From the NCBI RefSeq assembly GCF_047238305.1, contig NZ_JBDFMO010000001.1, forward strand, positions 3,100,001-3,164,000: 64,000 nucleotides of DNA, in the 5' to 3' direction. Below the pieces are notes generated by a model. That model was not told the origin of the DNA, ran no database searches, and saw only the letters and a program-made list of their open reading frames with translations. A program made the translations under genes and the position numbers. This document shows, one piece after another, positions 9,216-18,104 of this stretch. The number at the start of each line of letters is the position of its first letter. Positions within the stretch are counted from its first letter, which is position 1. The stretch comes from Ferdinandcohnia sp047238305. GTDB lineage: Bacteria; Bacillota; Bacilli; Bacillales; Bacillaceae_L.

Positions 9216-10676
9216 ATGCAACTTTTTAAAAATTTAAATAAAAGTTTTATCAATGGTGAGTGGCTAGATGGAAAAAGCGGTAGAATCTATGAAATCACCG
9301 ATCCTTTTGACAATACGGTGATCACGACCGTAAACTTAGCCAATTTAGAACAAATTAAGGATGCTTTTGAAATGGCTAAGAACGCCCAAAAAAAGTGGGG
9401 AAAAACAACTCCAGAGCAAAGAAGAGAAGTTCTTGTAAAGGCGAAAGAGTATTTTGAAAAAAACAAAAAAGAAATTTTAGATTTAATTACTCGTGAAACA
9501 GGTGGAACCATTCTTAAATCCAATCAGGAATTCATTGGTATGATGGACAATGTTCTTTCAGCAATTAAAATGGTAGACGAGATTTACGTTCCAAAAGATT
9601 ATACATCTGTTATCCCTGACAAAATCAGCCGAGTATATAAAATACCTCTTGGCGTGATTACGTCGATCACTCCATTTAACTCACCATTGGTCTTGGGGAT
9701 CAGAACGATTTTCCCGGCAATTGCTTTAGGAAACAGTGTTGTCCATAAACCAGATATACAAACAGGCCTTACAGGTGGATCCATTATTGCAAAAGCATTG
9801 GAAGAAGGTGGCCTTTTTCCTGGAGTATTCAATATGATTTTAACAGACATGCAAGAATCTGGTGATGAATTTTTAACAAATAATAATTCTCCCTTTATTA
9901 GCTTTACTGGATCGTCTGCTGTCGGTAAGCACATAGGAAAAATTGCAGGTGAACAGTTAAAACAAGTTGCGCTAGAACTGGGTGGTAACAACCCGTTTGT
10001 CGTCTTGAGTGATGCAGACGTGGATAGAGCGGTAGATATCGGGATTTATAGCAAATTCAGAAACAATGGCCAAGTTTGTGCGTGTTCAAATCGGATCATT
10101 GTTCACCAAGATATTTACGATGAATTTGTGACTAAATATGTAGAAAGGGTGAAAGGTTTGAAGGTTGGCGACCCTAAAGATCCGGATACGATAATTGGTC
10201 CGGTTATAAACGAACGCCAAGCAGATAAAATTATGGGATTTATCGAACAAGCAAAACAAGACGGACTAAAGTTGGCAGTTGAAGGTCAACGTAAAGGTAA
10301 TATTATCTCGCCATTTGTATTTATAGATGTTCCAAATGATTCTTCTCTTGCTTATACTGAGCTTTTTGGTCCAGTAGCTCAAATTATTCCCGCTGAAACG
10401 GACGAAGAAGCGATCAGACTGGCAAATGACACGGAATTCGGACTTTCAGCTTCCATCATTACATCTGATTTAGAAAAAGGAGAAAGATTAGCATTCGAAA
10501 TTGAATCTGGAATGACTCATATCAATGACAATTCAGCACTGAATGAAGCTCATGTTCCTTTTGGCGGTGTAAAGCAAAGTGGAATTGGTAGATTTGGGTA
10601 TGAGTGGCTTGTGGAGGAATTTACCTATACGAAATGGGTTACTGTTCAAACAAAAAATTATCAATACCCATTTTAA
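9216..10676 (+). CDS. NAD(P)-dependent aldehyde dehydrogenase
   Basis: 486-aa aldehyde dehydrogenase superfamily member that oxidises an aldehyde to the carboxylate. The catalytic Cys288 is in NGQVCAC and the general-base Glu254 in LELGGNN. The NAD-binding FTGSSAVGK motif is also present. ATG 9216 is chosen because GAGGAGG ends 6 nt before it; an in-frame ATG at 9210 touches that site. The sequence resembles the benzaldehyde/vanillin dehydrogenase-like group. With the P450 upstream and alcohol dehydrogenase 47 bp downstream, it probably makes the acid that is then activated to a CoA ester. Confidence 0.92.
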   Translation: MQLFKNLNKSFINGEWLDGKSGRIYEITDPFDNTVITTVNLANLEQIKDAFEMAKNAQKKWGKTTPEQRREVLVKAKEYFEKNKKEILDLITRETGGTILKSNQEFIGMMDNVLSAIKMVDEIYVPKDYTSVIPDKISRVYKIPLGVITSITPFNSPLVLGIRTIFPAIALGNSVVHKPDIQTGLTGGSIIAKALEEGGLFPGVFNMILTDMQESGDEFLTNNNSPFISFTGSSAVGKHIGKIAGEQLKQVALELGGNNPFVVLSDADVDRAVDIGIYSKFRNNGQVCACSNRIIVHQDIYDEFVTKYVERVKGLKVGDPKDPDTIIGPVINERQADKIMGFIEQAKQDGLKLAVEGQRKGNIISPFVFIDVPNDSSLAYTELFGPVAQIIPAETDEEAIRLANDTEFGLSASIITSDLEKGERLAFEIESGMTHINDNSALNEAHVPFGGVKQSGIGRFGYEWLVEEFTYTKWVTVQTKNYQYPF

Positions 10677-10723
10677 TTTTATTGAAATAGATTTAGAAGA
10701 AATAACAGGAAAAGGAGAATAAC

Positions 10724-11851
10724 ATGAAAATAAAAGCTGCAGTAGTTAATAAAGTGAACGAACCATATGAAATTGAAGAATTAATTCTTTCAGAAATGCG
10801 TGACGATGAGATTCTAATCAAGATAGTCGCTTCAGGTATTTGTCACTCTGACGATGGCCGACGTACTGGTGTTTCTATTCATTCTTTTCCTACTGTACTT
10901 GGGCATGAAGGTTCAGGGATTGTGGAAGTAGTAGGTAAAAATGTAAGGGAATTCGATAAAGGTGATCATGTAGTCATTTCTTATCACTACTGTGGACAAT
11001 GTGAGAATTGTAAAACTGGTCATCCCGCTTCCTGTAATCACTGGGTTGATTTCAATTTGCTGGGTACTCGTGATGATGGTTCTTATGTATTTAATAGAGA
11101 AGATGGTACGCCAGTTACTAATTTCTTTGGTCAATCATCATTTAGTACCTATTCATTAGTACATGAAGCAAACTTAACAAAAGTAGATCCATCTGTAGAT
11201 TTACGTCTAGTAGGGCCTTTAGGGTGTGGCTTTCTCACTGGCAGTGGTACAGTATTTAATGGTTTAAAGCCGCAACCAGCGTCATCCATTGCCATATTTG
11301 GTACAGGATCCGTAGGTCTAGCGGCAATGATGGCAGCAAAAATCTCAGGTTGTACAAGAGTTATTTGCATAGATATACATGATAATCGTTTGGAAATTGC
11401 CAGAGAACTAGGTGCTACACATACCATAAACAGTAAAAATTTAGATGTTTTAGAGGAAATAAAAAAAATTACGAAGAACAAAGGGGTCAATTACACAGTA
11501 GATACTACTGGTGTGCCGGCAGTAATGAGAACTTCTGTTGAAGTATTAGCCATTGGTGGAGTGGCAGCACCTGTTGCCGCAACACCCAAATCAATGGAAA
11601 TAAATCCACTAGCCGATTTAACCATGTACAATCGTTCCATTAAAGGCGTATTAATAGGGAATGCCATTCCTCAATTATCGATTCCTCAGCTTATTGAATT
11701 CTATGAAGCCGGTTCTTTTGCATTTGATAAGTTAGTAAAATTCTATAAATTTGATGAGATTAATCAAGCTTCTGAGGATTCATTGTCAGGTAAAGTTATT
11801 AAACCAATATTAATCATCGATGAGGATTATGTTCATAGAATACATGAATAA
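10724..11851 (+). CDS. Zinc-dependent alcohol dehydrogenase, aryl-alcohol type
   Basis: 375-aa medium-chain alcohol dehydrogenase. The catalytic zinc ligands are seen in GICHSDD and GHEGSG, the four structural-zinc cysteines in CGQCENC...ASC, and the NAD-binding GTGSVGLAAM near 190. It resembles XylB/benzyl-alcohol-type enzymes. Ribosome binding site AAAGGAGAA. It follows the aldehyde dehydrogenase closely and ends at a clear terminator, so the two are one unit and would act in sequence on the P450 product. Confidence 0.92.
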   Translation: MKIKAAVVNKVNEPYEIEELILSEMRDDEILIKIVASGICHSDDGRRTGVSIHSFPTVLGHEGSGIVEVVGKNVREFDKGDHVVISYHYCGQCENCKTGHPASCNHWVDFNLLGTRDDGSYVFNREDGTPVTNFFGQSSFSTYSLVHEANLTKVDPSVDLRLVGPLGCGFLTGSGTVFNGLKPQPASSIAIFGTGSVGLAAMMAAKISGCTRVICIDIHDNRLEIARELGATHTINSKNLDVLEEIKKITKNKGVNYTVDTTGVPAVMRTSVEVLAIGGVAAPVAATPKSMEINPLADLTMYNRSIKGVLIGNAIPQLSIPQLIEFYEAGSFAFDKLVKFYKFDEINQASEDSLSGKVIKPILIIDEDYVHRIHE

Positions 11852-11861
11852 GAATCGTTTG

Positions 11862-11887
11862 AGATGCCTATGGTATAGGCATCTTTA
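11862..11887 (+). terminator. Intrinsic terminator after alcohol dehydrogenase
   Basis: Perfect 10-bp stem AGATGCCTAT / ATAGGCATCT with a 3-nt loop, followed by TTATC. Confidence 0.75.
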
Positions 11888-11927
11888 TCAAAAAAATGAG
11901 AATTTTATCATGTGTGCAACTAATTGA

Positions 11928-11965
11928 TTGAGATAGACAGTTCTTTCATTAATATTGTATACAAT
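11928..11965 (+). promoter_or_regulatory. Promoter with TTGTATACAA operator, site 3
   Basis: TTGAGA (-35, 11928-11933), 16-bp spacer, TAATAT (-10, 11950-11955), and the 12-bp palindrome ATTGTATACAAT at 11954-11965. Same geometry as sites 1 and 2: the operator starts at the -10. It controls the CoA-transferase pair and second hydratase. Confidence 0.7.
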
Positions 11966-12097
11966 TATACAATTATTGCGAAGGTGTTGTCTTTTTTATA
12001 GCTAATCATATAGAGATTATAGACAGATACTTGGTGAATCTTCGAGATGAACGTAACAATTTAAGGGGAGAAGTTATTTCTAGAAGGAGGGGTTGGG

Positions 12098-13228
12098 ATG
12101 ATTTCAAATTTATTCAATAACAAGCTGACAATCGAGGTCGGTCGTACTCGAGCAGCAGGATATGCAGCGAAACTAATGTCTGATGCAGGCAGCGATGTCA
12201 TTACTATCCAGGATGTTGGACGTGAAAAAAATATGACAAGTTATGCGCGTATGTACATGGATACTGGCAAAGATGTTATTACATGGAATGCGGAGACCGA
12301 TACGATACTTGCTACAAAAGTACTCCCACACGCAAATGCTTTTATCACAGATTTGCCGCAAAGTGAGCTTAAGAAGCGAGGGCTAGATTTTGAAAGGGTT
12401 CACGCTATTGCTCCAAAGTTGAATTATGTATCTTTGACACCTACAGGGTGGGGCGACGATCAAGAACAAATTCAGGGTGAACTGTCTATGCAAGCACTTA
12501 GTGGTCTGATGTATATGGTTGGTCATCAAGATCGGGAACCGCTTGCGTTGCCGTATGGTATTGGCGCCGTACAGCTTGGCCTCCAAGGTGCTGCCGCCAT
12601 AACAGCTGCCATTTATGAGACTGAAATCAATGGTAGAGGTCATTACATTGAAATTTCAGGGACTCAAGTATTGGCCTCTTACGTAAGAATTTATGGTGCT
12701 GTTGCCTCCTACTACGATATACAACTGAGAAGAGAAGGTCGACGTGCACCGGGGTCTGGAGGACGATATCCATTTGGTTTATTTCCCTGTAAGGATGGCT
12801 ATGTTGCCATGATATGTCGAAGCGATAGAGAATGGCAGAGTCTTCTTCAAATGATGGGGAACCCGGAATGGTCAAAGCAAGACCGCTACCTGGATCTTTA
12901 TGCAATAGCTATTGAGTATCCTGAAGAAATTGATGAGTTAATTAGACCTTGGCTGATGAATCACACTCGAGATGAGCTCCTTGAACTCGCTCAAAAGTAT
13001 GCAGTTCCTGTTGCTCCCGTACGTAATGTCAAAGAGGTGACCGAAGACAAACAACTTCTCTATCGTAGTTTCTTCGACCAATTAACTACGAAGAATGGTA
13101 GAGTCGTTCAAATCCCTGGGCGTCCGTGGGCTTCTGTATCGAGAGAACTCCAGGAATTTTCACCTCAAGATACAGCCAACCTGATTCGTAAGATTGATGT
13201 TGTTGGAGTAAATGTTCGCAATGATTGA
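12098..13228 (+). CDS. CaiB/BaiF family CoA-transferase subunit, first of a pair
   Basis: 376-aa family III CoA-transferase-like protein. The fold motifs are clear (GYAAKLMSDAGSDVI near the start, ALPYGIGAVQLGLQGA in the middle). At the position where the catalytic Asp is expected, the context is GELSMQALSG, giving Glu128 in place of Asp. Ribosome binding site AGAAGGAGGGG. A related but different subunit follows after 64 bp, suggesting a heteromeric enzyme in the style of benzylsuccinate CoA-transferase. Whether Glu can serve in catalysis, or the pair has another role, cannot be settled here. Confidence 0.85.
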   Translation: MISNLFNNKLTIEVGRTRAAGYAAKLMSDAGSDVITIQDVGREKNMTSYARMYMDTGKDVITWNAETDTILATKVLPHANAFITDLPQSELKKRGLDFERVHAIAPKLNYVSLTPTGWGDDQEQIQGELSMQALSGLMYMVGHQDREPLALPYGIGAVQLGLQGAAAITAAIYETEINGRGHYIEISGTQVLASYVRIYGAVASYYDIQLRREGRRAPGSGGRYPFGLFPCKDGYVAMICRSDREWQSLLQMMGNPEWSKQDRYLDLYAIAIEYPEEIDELIRPWLMNHTRDELLELAQKYAVPVAPVRNVKEVTEDKQLLYRSFFDQLTTKNGRVVQIPGRPWASVSRELQEFSPQDTANLIRKIDVVGVNVRND

Positions 13229-13292
13229 CCCAATTAGATTGGATCAATATTTGGGATGAAAATGTTAACGGAAAAATTAAGGGGGCAGACAA

Positions 13293-14471
13293 ATGGGACG
13301 AAAAATGAATGAATTCCCACTCAAGCAATGGGCGATATTCAAGGATGTGTCTTGGCTAAAAGGAATAAAGGTCGTGGAAGTTACTACAGGGGCATCAGCT
13401 CCACTCGCAGGTCGGATACTTGCCGAACTGGGTGCTGAAGTGGTGAAAGTAGAGTCAGGTGCCAAAATAGATGTTAACCGAGCAAGAGTTCGGCGTCCAA
13501 CAGATCCTGCTGATTATCCCAACGGAGAGGCTTTCCAGTTGCTTCATGAGACAAATGCAGGGAAAAAGAGTGTTACCCTTAATCTGAAGACAGAGGAAGG
13601 GAAAAAATTGTTCAAGATGCTGCTTTCCGATTCGGATGTTTTTATTGAGAACTTTGTGCCGGGCTGGTTAGATAGGCTTGATATGTCTATCTCAACACTT
13701 CGTGAAGAATTTCCTGAGTTAGTGATACTCTCAGCGAGCGGATATGGACAAAATGGACCATTAAGCACACAGCGTGCCTATGCACCAGTTATGACTTCCT
13801 TGGCAGGGGTTGAAGGTCTGATCGGCTACCAGGATGGTGAAGTGATGGGATGCTCTGCACTTGCACTTGCTGATTTGAATTGTTCCTTTATGGCAGTATT
13901 TCTGATTATGTCCGGACTAATTGGAAGAAAGGATACAGGTTGTGGTATGCACATTGATCTCTCACAAATAGAGGCATCCGTAAGTATGATTGGTGAGGCG
14001 TTTGTCGAGGAACAATTAAGTTTGAATTCTACAGGCCCGCGTGGAAACGTAGGCCCAAATGGGGAGGAATGGTCGCTGACACGCGCTGAGGGAAATGACG
14101 TGTGGGTTGCCTCGACAAGCGCTTTGTCGGAAGAGCGGAATGATATCGTAGACGAGAAGTCACGACCGTCTAGGGAAGAACTTCTAGCTGTTTTGAGAAA
14201 TAAAGGTGCGGAGGCTGTCCCAGTTTTAACTCCAGATGAAGTTGCAGCAGATGAAAGGTTCAATAAAAGTGGGTTCACTCAGCAAGTCACACACCCACAT
14301 CCATTAGTAGGACAATTAGATATTACAAGTGTTCCTTGGAAGATAGATTACGTGATACCGAGAGTACTAGGTGCTGCGCCGCTCCTAGGAAATGCGAATG
14401 ATGAAATTCTTGGACGTTACTTGTCGAAGGAAGAACTGGAGACATATGAGCTAGAAGGAGTTCTGAAATAA
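13293..14471 (+). CDS. CaiB/BaiF family CoA-transferase subunit, second of a pair
   Basis: 392-aa family III CoA-transferase-like protein, with LKGIKVVEVTTGASAPLAGR and GAEVVKVESG near the N-terminus. In the loop that normally holds the catalytic Asp the sequence is AYAPVMTSLAG, with Ala164 at that place. The protein is otherwise complete. The ribosome binding site AAGGGGG is well spaced from ATG 13293. It is probably the partner subunit of the product of 12098-13228. The hydratase gene starts only 15 bp after its stop, so all three are one operon. Confidence 0.85.
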   Translation: MGRKMNEFPLKQWAIFKDVSWLKGIKVVEVTTGASAPLAGRILAELGAEVVKVESGAKIDVNRARVRRPTDPADYPNGEAFQLLHETNAGKKSVTLNLKTEEGKKLFKMLLSDSDVFIENFVPGWLDRLDMSISTLREEFPELVILSASGYGQNGPLSTQRAYAPVMTSLAGVEGLIGYQDGEVMGCSALALADLNCSFMAVFLIMSGLIGRKDTGCGMHIDLSQIEASVSMIGEAFVEEQLSLNSTGPRGNVGPNGEEWSLTRAEGNDVWVASTSALSEERNDIVDEKSRPSREELLAVLRNKGAEAVPVLTPDEVAADERFNKSGFTQQVTHPHPLVGQLDITSVPWKIDYVIPRVLGAAPLLGNANDEILGRYLSKEELETYELEGVLK

Positions 14472-14486
14472 TAGGGAGGAATAATA

Positions 14487-15347
14487 ATGAATAATGATTC
14501 GATATTGGTTGAAAAGGATGGACACATTGGTCGCCTTATATTCAATCGTCCAGAAAAAAGTAATGCCATGACATTTCAAGAGGCGACTATCCTTAAGGAG
14601 AAGCTATTCGAGCTCGAAGAAGATGATGACATCAAGGTAATTGTACTGAAAGGTCGGGGGAAATCGTTTTGTGCTGGTCATGATTTTGATGATATCGTCA
14701 AATCTTATGGTCTGGACAAGAAAGATGAAAACGGAAAATACATTAAGATGACACAGCGGGCCAGACTTCAAATAGATCGAAAACTGTCCGAAGATTACAT
14801 GGCTTTCCAATACTCTCAAAAGCCAGTCATTGCCCAGATACATGGCGCTTGTGTAGGGTTTGGCATGTACCTTGCAGAAGTGGTTGATTTGGTTATTTGT
14901 GCTGCTAATGCTCGCTTTAGCCATGCTGAACAGCGACTCGGCTTTGCTGGGAATACATGGATTTTGAACACTCAAATCCTTCTTTACGGTCCAAAGAAGG
15001 CTAGAGAATTGTTACTATTTGGTTCGGATTTCGATGGCATTGAAGCCGAGAAGCTTGGACTCGCAAACCTAGCAGTTCCTGAAGAAGAATTAGAGGCTAC
15101 TGTACAAGATTGGGCTGAACGAATTGCTCGCAATCCTCGAGACGCTCTTATCACAGGGAAAGCAATGCATCAAATGGCACTTGATTCCCTTGGTGCCACT
15201 CAACAATTTATACGTGGTTATGTAGGGCACACTTTAGGTACAGGGCTTTCCTTTGAAAAAGATGAGTACAACTTTTTCAAAGAACGGCGTGATCATGGAA
15301 CAAAACGAGCATTCCGGAACCGGGATAGCCAATATGTGAAGGATTAA
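14487..15347 (+). CDS. Enoyl-CoA hydratase/isomerase family protein
   Basis: 286-aa crotonase-fold protein. The oxyanion-hole segments GKSFCAGHDFDD and HGACVGFGMYLAE (about 118-128) are visible, and the substrate loop reads HAEQRLGFAGNTW. Ribosome binding site AGGGAGGAA. It sits at the end of the CoA-transferase operon, so it likely hydrates an alpha,beta-unsaturated thioester made by the upstream subunits. No acyl-CoA dehydrogenase or thiolase is in the window, so a saturated substrate would need enzymes from elsewhere. Confidence 0.9.
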   Translation: MNNDSILVEKDGHIGRLIFNRPEKSNAMTFQEATILKEKLFELEEDDDIKVIVLKGRGKSFCAGHDFDDIVKSYGLDKKDENGKYIKMTQRARLQIDRKLSEDYMAFQYSQKPVIAQIHGACVGFGMYLAEVVDLVICAANARFSHAEQRLGFAGNTWILNTQILLYGPKKARELLLFGSDFDGIEAEKLGLANLAVPEEELEATVQDWAERIARNPRDALITGKAMHQMALDSLGATQQFIRGYVGHTLGTGLSFEKDEYNFFKERRDHGTKRAFRNRDSQYVKD

Positions 15348-15400
15348 GTTTTTTTATTATAAAATAGAAACAGAGTTTCCTATTCGGGTGAACAGATGCT

Positions 15401-15426
15401 AAAAAACCATTGCAAGCAATGGAAAA
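15401..15426 (-). terminator. Terminator of the MFS gene (minus strand)
   Basis: CCATTGC AA GCAATGG (15407-15422), with six A on the plus strand before it. Read on the minus strand this is a 7-bp stem followed by TTTTTT. Confidence 0.75.
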
Positions 15427-15442
15427 TAAAAAATCAATTATT

Positions 15443-15487
15443 AACAAACGCCAAATATCGATATTGATCATTTTTGGCGTTTGTTTT
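15443..15487. terminator. Bidirectional hairpin between convergent genes
   Basis: AACAAACGCCAAA (15443-15455) pairs with TTTGGCGTTTGTT (15473-15485). It overlaps the last codons of the MFS gene and would stop plus-strand transcripts coming from the hydratase. Confidence 0.7.
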
Positions 15488-16946
15488 GCAAATTACGTTT
15501 TAAGAGCTCGTGACCTTTATATAATTGTTGAGTTTTTTGAGTCGATGTTTTTAATAATAAAGAAAGTGGGATTGCACAAATAAGGACAATGGTGGCAATG
15601 AGGAATGTATCATTTGTTCCAAATAGAAATGCAGTTTCCTTAATGGCTTCTTCCGATGTATCCCGGTTTAGTTCGGATAAATGTGTTTGCGTTCTAATAG
15701 TCAAAATTAAGCTAAAAATAGTAATAGATAGTGCAGTAACGGCCTGACGCAGCCAATTCGTAATTGATGTAGCATGTCCAACAAGCTCAATTGGAATATC
15801 CCTCATCGATAACGTTGTTACAGGAGATGTCGCAAGCCCTAATCCAAAATAACGAACAATCATCCAAAAAGTAATGGAAGCAATAGATGAATCCAACTTT
15901 AATTCACTGAATTCCCATGTCGCAAAGCTTACTAATACTGTTCCAACAAGGATAAACCATGAGGGATCTAATTTATCGTGTATTTTGCCAGTTATTATTG
16001 AGACAAGCATCATGATGAGCGCTCCAGGTAACATTACCAACCCAACTATAGAAGGAGAAATTCCTTGAACCTCTTCCATAAACAATGGAATCAGATAAAC
16101 ACTTGAGTATAGACCAATGGCTAAGAGACAATTGACGATGGTTCCAATTGCAAATTTGGTATGTTTGAATACCCGTAAATTTAACAATGGTTCTTTTACA
16201 GTTAATTCTCTCCATATAAAAGTAGCAAACCCAACTATTCCAAATAGCAGTAAAACGATAGCAGTCCCTGATAGCCAGCCTAAGTAATATCCATTGGTAA
16301 TGTAAAGTAAGATGGAAACGTTTCCGATGACAATGGTAATCAACCCTAATTTATCAAGCGAAATACTTTTTGCTTTTTGTTGTGCTGGAAGGAATAGAAA
16401 GGCAAAGATGGTAGCAATCAAACCGATTGGTACATTTGAGAAAAATAAGGCTTCCCAGCCCCAATAATGTATAATTAGCCCGCCTAAGGTTGGGCCAACC
16501 GCCGGAGCAAAGACCATGGAAACAGTCCAATAGCTGATTGCTAAGGGCTGTTTTACTTTTTCAATTGATTCGTAAATAATTGTCAAGGTGGCGATTTGAA
16601 TACATCCTGCGCAAACTCCTTGCAAGATACGAAAAATGATTAATGATCCGATATTCCAGGAATAGCTACAAAGTGCTGAAGATAAAGTCAAACCAATCAG
16701 GGAATATAGATATAGTTTTTTGAATCCAATTTTATTTCCTATATATCCTGCAATAGGTGAGATAATACCAATTGCGAGAAGAAATCCGGTCATAATCCAC
16801 TGTACTGAGGTAATTTGCGTTTGAAAGTCATTCATGATGGTTGGAAGTGCTATGTTAATTGTTCCCGAATTCAAAAAAGCTAAAAAATTCCCAATAAATA
16901 CAGACAATATGATAAAAGTATCTTTTTTTCTAGTAGCCTTTGACAA
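15468..16946 (-). CDS. MFS multidrug-type exporter, DHA2 (EmrB/QacA) family
   Basis: About 492 aa with 14 predicted membrane segments. The family motif appears as SGTINIALPTIMNDF in helix 1, and motif C as AVGPTLGGLI near residue 155. It is an inner-membrane drug/proton antiporter, perhaps exporting toxic substrate or intermediates. Start choice: GAGGGGG on the minus strand is 6 nt before a TTG at 16946, while the in-frame ATGs at 16961 and 16952 lack usable spacing. Divergent from a LysR gene 101 bp away, its likely regulator. Confidence 0.88.
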   Translation of the reverse strand: MSKATRKKDTFIILSVFIGNFLAFLNSGTINIALPTIMNDFQTQITSVQWIMTGFLLAIGIISPIAGYIGNKIGFKKLYLYSLIGLTLSSALCSYSWNIGSLIIFRILQGVCAGCIQIATLTIIYESIEKVKQPLAISYWTVSMVFAPAVGPTLGGLIIHYWGWEALFFSNVPIGLIATIFAFLFLPAQQKAKSISLDKLGLITIVIGNVSILLYITNGYYLGWLSGTAIVLLLFGIVGFATFIWRELTVKEPLLNLRVFKHTKFAIGTIVNCLLAIGLYSSVYLIPLFMEEVQGISPSIVGLVMLPGALIMMLVSIITGKIHDKLDPSWFILVGTVLVSFATWEFSELKLDSSIASITFWMIVRYFGLGLATSPVTTLSMRDIPIELVGHATSITNWLRQAVTALSITIFSLILTIRTQTHLSELNRDTSEEAIKETAFLFGTNDTFLIATIVLICAIPLSLLLKTSTQKTQQLYKGHELLKRNLQNKRQK

Positions 16947-17047
16947 ATGCATCCCCCTCATATTTTAAGTATAGTTTTAATCTTGAGTTATGTAAAAGTG
17001 GATTTTTTAATATTAATATAAGCACAAATTATATAAGGAGATGGCGT

Positions 17048-17974
17048 ATGAACTTAGAGCAGATGGAGTACATTAAGGAAATTTTTCAGACACAGTCTAT
17101 CACAACTGCTGCACAGAATTTGCACGTTTCCCAATCAGCGGTGAGTCAATCCATTTCGTTATTGGAAAAAGAATTAGGAGTACAGTTATTTAAGCGATCC
17201 CGATTTGGAACTATTCCAACTGCGGAGGGGAAAAATATTATTACGAAAGCATTAAAAATTGTTGAAAATATTGCGGAGATAAAAGAAGAGGCTCAAATCA
17301 TTACCTCATCATATAAAAGTGAATTAAAAATTGCTGCTGTTCCAAGCATCATGACTTTACTTCCAAAAATTCTTTCCCAGTTTAAAAAGGATTTTCCTCA
17401 TATTAAGGTCACGATTATTGAAATGGAAAGTAAAAAGGCTATTGAAAAAGTAAAACAGCATACGATTGATCTAGGATTTATCACCATACAAAAAACATTT
17501 GAAAAAGAATTAGATAAATTTTTTTTATTTAATAAACTTAATTTTCATACGGATCTTAATGCAATTGTACCTAAGTATTCGTCTCTTGCTTTCCAAAAAA
17601 CATTATCTATTTATGATTTATTGAACTATCCCATTGTGCTATATACCAGTCAATTTATGGAGAACTTAATCAACTCTATCCAAGATAGGTATGGCAACAT
17701 AAATGTTCTATTTAAAACCTCTAACTCTGAGGTTATTAAAAAGACAGTTTCAGAAGGGTTGGCAATCAGTATATTATCCAGCTATATCTTGGTAGATGAC
17801 CCTTATGTTAAGAGTAAGCATATTATTCCAATGCCATTAACAGACTTAAATTTTGTTACGGATCTTCCATTTGGTTGGATTGTCTCAAAAAAAAATAACA
17901 ACTATGCATTAGCAAAAATGTTTTTAGAGTACATTGATTTCCCCTTGTTATTTCTAAGTAGAAGCAATTCCTAA
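17048..17974 (+). CDS. LysR-type transcriptional regulator
   Basis: 308-aa LysR regulator: winged helix-turn-helix at about 1-60 (MNLEQMEYIKEIF..., AAQNLHVSQSAVSQSISLLE), then an inducer-binding domain. ATG 17048 is chosen because AAGGAG lies 7 nt upstream and the domain begins exactly there; the open frame extends further upstream without support. Divergent from the MFS exporter, which it probably controls. It resembles the LysR at 45212-46126 in its N-terminus. Confidence 0.9.
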   Translation: MNLEQMEYIKEIFQTQSITTAAQNLHVSQSAVSQSISLLEKELGVQLFKRSRFGTIPTAEGKNIITKALKIVENIAEIKEEAQIITSSYKSELKIAAVPSIMTLLPKILSQFKKDFPHIKVTIIEMESKKAIEKVKQHTIDLGFITIQKTFEKELDKFFLFNKLNFHTDLNAIVPKYSSLAFQKTLSIYDLLNYPIVLYTSQFMENLINSIQDRYGNINVLFKTSNSEVIKKTVSEGLAISILSSYILVDDPYVKSKHIIPMPLTDLNFVTDLPFGWIVSKKNNNYALAKMFLEYIDFPLLFLSRSNS

Positions 17975-18013
17975 TCCATTTTTAAATAAGTTTGAAAATT
18001 TAATGAATTTATA

Positions 18014-18042
18014 TTGTTTTATATTGTATTTTTGTATACAAT
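18014..18042 (+). promoter_or_regulatory. Promoter with TTGTATACAA operator, site 4
   Basis: TTGTTT (18014-18019), 17-bp spacer, TACAAT (18037-18042), with the palindrome TTGTATACAA at 18032-18041 covering the -10. It lies 63 bp before prpC. The regulator gene is convergent at the end of this operon, so this is probably the primary target. Confidence 0.7.
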
Positions 18043-18104
18043 AATTCTATAAGATCTTCAAAACACTTGATCTATTAAAATTAACAAAGGGTGAGGAGAG
18101 TTCT

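Noticed and set aside
13826..14278. Minus-strand open frame opposite the second CoA-transferase subunit
   Set aside because: Low-complexity Ser-rich translation, no start signal; shadow of the coding strand.
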